Source: CAZVFX01 sp964626565 (GTDB lineage Bacteria; Myxococcota_A; UBA9042; CAIXZC01). From it: DNA of 7,565 nt. Shown here in pieces: positions 5,670 to 7,565 of this stretch. The translations under genes were made by a program, and so were the position numbers. Where the stretch lies: NCBI GenBank assembly GCA_964626565.1, contig CAZVFX010000211.1:1-7565 (forward strand), in the 5' to 3' direction. Under the pieces are notes generated by a model. That model had not been told where the DNA came from, made no database searches, and saw only the letters and a program-made list of their open reading frames with translations. Positions within the stretch are counted from its first letter, which is position 1; each line of letters starts with the position of its first letter.

Positions 5670-6329
5670 CTACGGCAGCGCGCACTGGATGGTGCCGAGC
5701 ATGGCGCCGTGATCTTCGATAAATACCTGCGCACCGTGCTCGCCGCCGGCCTGCTGGATACCTTCGCCAACAACGTAGTAGCCCAGTTCGGCCACTTCCC
5801 GGAAGTCGACTACCCAGTCGGTGACCTTCACGTTCAGCTTGTTGCCTTCCGGGTCTGACAGCGTCATGTAGCAACCGGCCATGTCGCAAATCTCAACCAC
5901 GATCCCTTCGATCTGCACAAACTGGCCCTCGAAACCTGCCAGGTCGGCCAGAATCTCGGGGATGGGGGTGCTCGCTTCCGCAGCCACACCGTCAAGAATC
6001 GCAGTTCCGTTCTCCAGCGCGTTCTTGCGCAGGTTCTCGGGGGTGCACGGGTCGCCGCCCACGTCCTCTTCCGGCTCGGTCACGTCCTCTTCCGGCTCAA
6101 CCACGTCTTCTTCCGGCTCAACCACATCTTCTTCCGGCTCAACCACATCTTCTTCCGGCTCGGCCACATCTTCTTCCGGCTCAGTCGCGTCCTCTGCGGG
6201 AACCGCGGTCTCTTCCGCTGCGGTAGTATCTTCGGCCGCTGCATCGTCGCCGTTGCCCGAACTGGAACTGCATGCGGTCAAAGCAAATGCAACTACCAGG
6301 AAAGTTACAGTCAATTTCAAGCTTCTCAT
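5670..6329 (-). CDS. Lipoprotein with EPEEDV repeat linker and DUF4920/OB-like domain
   Basis: This 219-residue protein has a classic lipoprotein signal (lipobox LTAC, Cys20), then Ser/Ala/Asp/Glu-rich sequence. Six heptads of EPEEDV plus one variable residue follow (about 49-90), forming a highly acidic spacer. The C-terminal globular part (about 95-219) contains GQFVQIEGIVVEIC, then DMAGCYMTL, NVKVTDWVVDF and GYYVVGEGIQ. The pattern of a beta-strand reading V-x-G-x-V-x-x-x-C, a GC(W/Y)M motif and later strands matches the DUF4920 family (OB-like barrel, often in lipoproteins; function unknown) as I remember it. The paired cysteines (CDMAGC) are conserved in that family and might bind metal or form a disulfide. 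Family assignment is moderately sure. ATG 6329-6327 has AGGAGG (6340-6335) 5 nt upstream and a good promoter candidate. It is probably first gene of a unit with the rhomboid. Acidic Glu/Pro repeat spacers after the lipobox are common in Bradymonadota/Myxococcota lipoproteins. Confidence 0.88.
   Translation of the reverse strand: MRSLKLTVTFLVVAFALTACSSSSGNGDDAAAEDTTAAEETAVPAEDATEPEEDVAEPEEDVVEPEEDVVEPEEDVVEPEEDVTEPEEDVGGDPCTPENLRKNALENGTAILDGVAAEASTPIPEILADLAGFEGQFVQIEGIVVEICDMAGCYMTLSDPEGNKLNVKVTDWVVDFREVAELGYYVVGEGIQQAGGEHGAQVFIEDHGAMLGTIQCALP
6060..6185 (-). repeat. 21-bp in-frame repeats encoding EPEEDV heptads
   Basis: Six tandem 21-bp units start at 6060, 6081, 6102, 6123, 6144 and 6165. 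A degenerate relic follows at about 6186-6206. They encode EPEEDV with a varying seventh residue (A, V, V, V, T in between). Units differ by a few mostly synonymous changes (cacgtc versus cacatc, ctctt versus cttctt), so this array is older or less homogenised than the 27-bp array at 1-243. Seven codons per unit keep the frame on copy change. Confidence 0.95.
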
Positions 6330-6357
6330 TGTGTCCTCCTAAGGATTTGGCACGTTT

Positions 6358-6384
6358 CTTATCGAATTCCTTCTACCCTGTCAA
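6358..6384 (-). promoter_or_regulatory. Candidate sigma70-type promoter for the EPEEDV lipoprotein gene
   Basis: A perfect -35 hexamer TTGACA lies at 6384-6379 on the minus strand. A -10 candidate GATAAG (6363-6358; 4 of 6 matches) follows at 15 bp, or TAAGAA (6361-6356; 3 of 6) at 17 bp. The predicted start near 6350 leaves a leader of about 20 nt with AGGAGG close to the start codon. The perfect -35 in the divergent gap makes this the best promoter call in the window. Confidence 0.5.
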
Positions 6385-6418
6385 GCCGAACTTTGCGGGA
6401 CCGTCCAACACAAACCCC

Positions 6419-6439
6419 CTTGTATCGTGCAGCTACAAG
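6419..6439. promoter_or_regulatory. 6-bp inverted repeat in the divergent intergenic region
   Basis: CTTGTA (6419-6424) and TACAAG (6434-6439) are perfect inverted copies with a 9-nt gap, giving a 21-bp dyad typical in size for a dimeric regulator site. It overlaps the candidate -35 and spacer of the aminotransferase promoter. It lies about 35 bp from the -35 of the opposite gene, so one regulator might act on both. A six-base arm can occur by chance. Confidence 0.35.
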
Positions 6440-6448
6440 TGCTTAAAT
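6420..6448 (+). promoter_or_regulatory. Weak candidate promoter for the aminotransferase gene
   Basis: TTGTAT (6420-6425; 3 of 6 matches) precedes a 17-bp spacer and TTAAAT (6443-6448; 4 of 6 matches). The predicted start near 6455 gives a leader of about 32 nt. The A/T-rich patch here is the only one in the upstream gap on this strand, but the hexamers are poor. Confidence 0.3.
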
Positions 6449-6486
6449 TACCCCCGGGCGTACCTGTGCCCTTGGAGGGGTCTGAT

Positions 6487-7565
6487 ATGATTCCACTGAA
6501 CAAGAGAGTCAGCGACATGCCGTTCTCCGCCACCCTGGCATGCAATGAGATGTGCGACAAAGCCCTTTGCGGTGAAAAGACCGTTTTCAAACTCTGTTTC
6601 GGCAAATCCCCCTTCCCCATCCCGCAAGAGATCGTGGAGGTGCTCCAGACCCACGCCTCGAAGAACGACTATCTCCCCGTGAGAGGCCTGCCGGAACTGC
6701 GCGAGGCTGCTGCGGCTCACCTGGCGCGAACCCAGGGGGTAGGGCGGTCTGCAGAAGACGTGCTGGTAGGCCCGGGCACCAAAGAGCTGTGGTTCATTCT
6801 GCAACTGGTGTGCGACGCCGATATCCTGGTGCCGACGCCCAGTTGGGTGTCCTATGCGCTCCAGGGCCACATCCTGGGCAGTCGGCTCGTGCGGCTTCCC
6901 ACTTCCCACGAGACCAACTGGCTGCCTTCGGCGGCCATGCTCGATGAGGTGTGCCGCAGGGACCCGGACCGCGCAAGGATGTTGGTGGTCAATTCTCCAT
7001 CTAATCCTGCCGGCGCCGCGTTTACGGCCGACAATTTGTCGGAACTCACTGCCGTGGCCAGGAAGTACGGAGTGGTGATCGTCTCCGACGAGATCTACGG
7101 CGACCTGCACCATGAGGGCAAACATCTCTCCCCGGTGCGCAGTTATCCGGAAGGCACCATCGTCAGCAGCGGCCTGTCAAAGTGGTGCGGAGCCGGCGGC
7201 TGGCGTCTCGGCCTCTTCAATTTTCCACCCCAACTGCGCCCGATCCTTGATGGCATGGCCGCAGTCGCGGCGGAGACATACACGTCAGCGAGTTCACCCG
7301 TTCAGTACGCCGCGGCCACGGCATATGGCGGCGGACCGGTGGTGGAGGCATACCTCGCAGGATCCCGCCGCCTGCTCTCAGCATTGGGAGGCCACCTGGC
7401 TCACAAACTCCGGGCTTCAGGTGTCCGCCTCACTGAACCCCGGGGCGCTTACTACATGTTCCCCGATTTCAGCCCCCTTGCCCCGGTTCTTGCGACCCGG
7501 GGCATTCGCACGGATCGGGAATTGTGCGACCGGCTGCTCAAAGAGTCCGGCGTCGCCATCCTCCC
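6487..7565 (+). CDS. Fold-type I PLP-dependent aminotransferase, class I/II (partial, C-terminus off window)
   Basis: 359 complete codons are visible from the ATG at 6487, with GGAGG (6474-6478) 8 nt upstream; family members are usually about 390-430 residues, so perhaps 30-70 are missing. Class I/II aspartate-aminotransferase-superfamily marks appear in order: the substrate-region YLPVRGLPELREA (about 62-74), GPGTKELWF near 97, NSPSNPAG (169-176, N173 binding the PLP ring oxygen), SDEIYGDL (200-207; D201 to the pyridine N, Y204), the Schiff-base Lys232 in SGLSKWCGAGGWRLG, and Arg240 for PLP phosphate. The enzyme should transfer amino groups between an amino acid and a 2-oxo acid in the cytoplasm. 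The Gly-rich KWCGAGGWRLG replaces the more usual K-x-F/Y-x-x-x-GWR wording and marks a sub-branch. Substrate cannot be fixed because the C-terminal substrate-carboxylate Arg lies outside the window. It is transcribed divergently from the envelope genes and probably unrelated to them. Confidence 0.92.
   Translation, partial: MIPLNKRVSDMPFSATLACNEMCDKALCGEKTVFKLCFGKSPFPIPQEIVEVLQTHASKNDYLPVRGLPELREAAAAHLARTQGVGRSAEDVLVGPGTKELWFILQLVCDADILVPTPSWVSYALQGHILGSRLVRLPTSHETNWLPSAAMLDEVCRRDPDRARMLVVNSPSNPAGAAFTADNLSELTAVARKYGVVIVSDEIYGDLHHEGKHLSPVRSYPEGTIVSSGLSKWCGAGGWRLGLFNFPPQLRPILDGMAAVAAETYTSASSPVQYAAATAYGGGPVVEAYLAGSRRLLSALGGHLAHKLRASGVRLTEPRGAYYMFPDFSPLAPVLATRGIRTDRELCDRLLKESGVAIL

Noticed and set aside
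5881..6342. Plus-strand frame reading as Ser/Thr/Gly repeats
   Set aside because: It is the antisense reading of the EPEEDV repeat array; the minus frame has signal peptide, lipobox and Shine-Dalgarno.
6448..7125. 225-codon minus-strand open frame inside the aminotransferase
   Set aside because: The plus frame carries all PLP-enzyme motifs; the minus frame is its shadow.

Overview
The window looks like chromosomal DNA from a high-GC, Gram-negative bacterium. Codons are G/C-rich at the third position, Shine-Dalgarno sites are strong (AGGAGG/GGAGG), and there are three lipobox lipoproteins plus an outer-membrane barrel. Low-complexity, repeat-bearing lipoproteins of this style, and a membrane-anchored zinc ribbon followed by a long charged repeat, remind me of Myxococcota/Bradymonadota-type (former deltaproteobacterial) genomes. 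That placement is inference; no rRNA or marker gene is present to prove it.

Layout. Six genes lie on the minus strand and read right to left. First is a lipoprotein with EPEEDV repeats and a DUF4920/OB-like domain (5670-6329). Next is a rhomboid intramembrane protease with a C-terminal helical-repeat tail (4399-5604), then a Gly- and Cys-rich lipoprotein (3482-4240). These are followed by a small outer-membrane beta-barrel protein (2803-3396), a large TPR-like alpha-solenoid lipoprotein (679-2706), and an N-terminal zinc-ribbon/single-TM protein with a 27-bp minisatellite that runs off the left edge (1-575). One gene diverges on the plus strand: a fold-type I PLP aminotransferase (6487-7565, cut by the right edge). 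The gaps between genes are about 65-160 bp and none exceeds 300 bp. I see no tRNA, rRNA, CRISPR, IS element or convincing U-tract terminator.

How the genes relate. All six minus-strand products are predicted to sit in or face the cell envelope. The rhomboid could act on single-pass membrane proteins, and the zinc-ribbon protein is the only obvious single-pass protein here, but there is no direct evidence linking them. Gaps of 65-103 bp, with candidate promoters before several genes, suggest a loose neighbourhood of short transcription units rather than one tight operon. The aminotransferase is metabolic and divergently transcribed, so it is probably unrelated.

The most unusual non-coding signal is a hairpin at 5604-5633 with 13-nt arms (12 pairs, one G-G mismatch) and a GNRA-type GUGA loop. 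Its 3' arm contains the whole Shine-Dalgarno site of the rhomboid gene and ends on the first base of the TTG start codon, so it is a candidate translational switch. Other points of note are the homogeneous 27-bp in-frame minisatellite, two inverted repeats overlapping candidate promoters, and a Shine-Dalgarno/ATG pair in the wrong frame just upstream of the solenoid gene. I did not find a recognisable defence, secretion or biosynthetic system.
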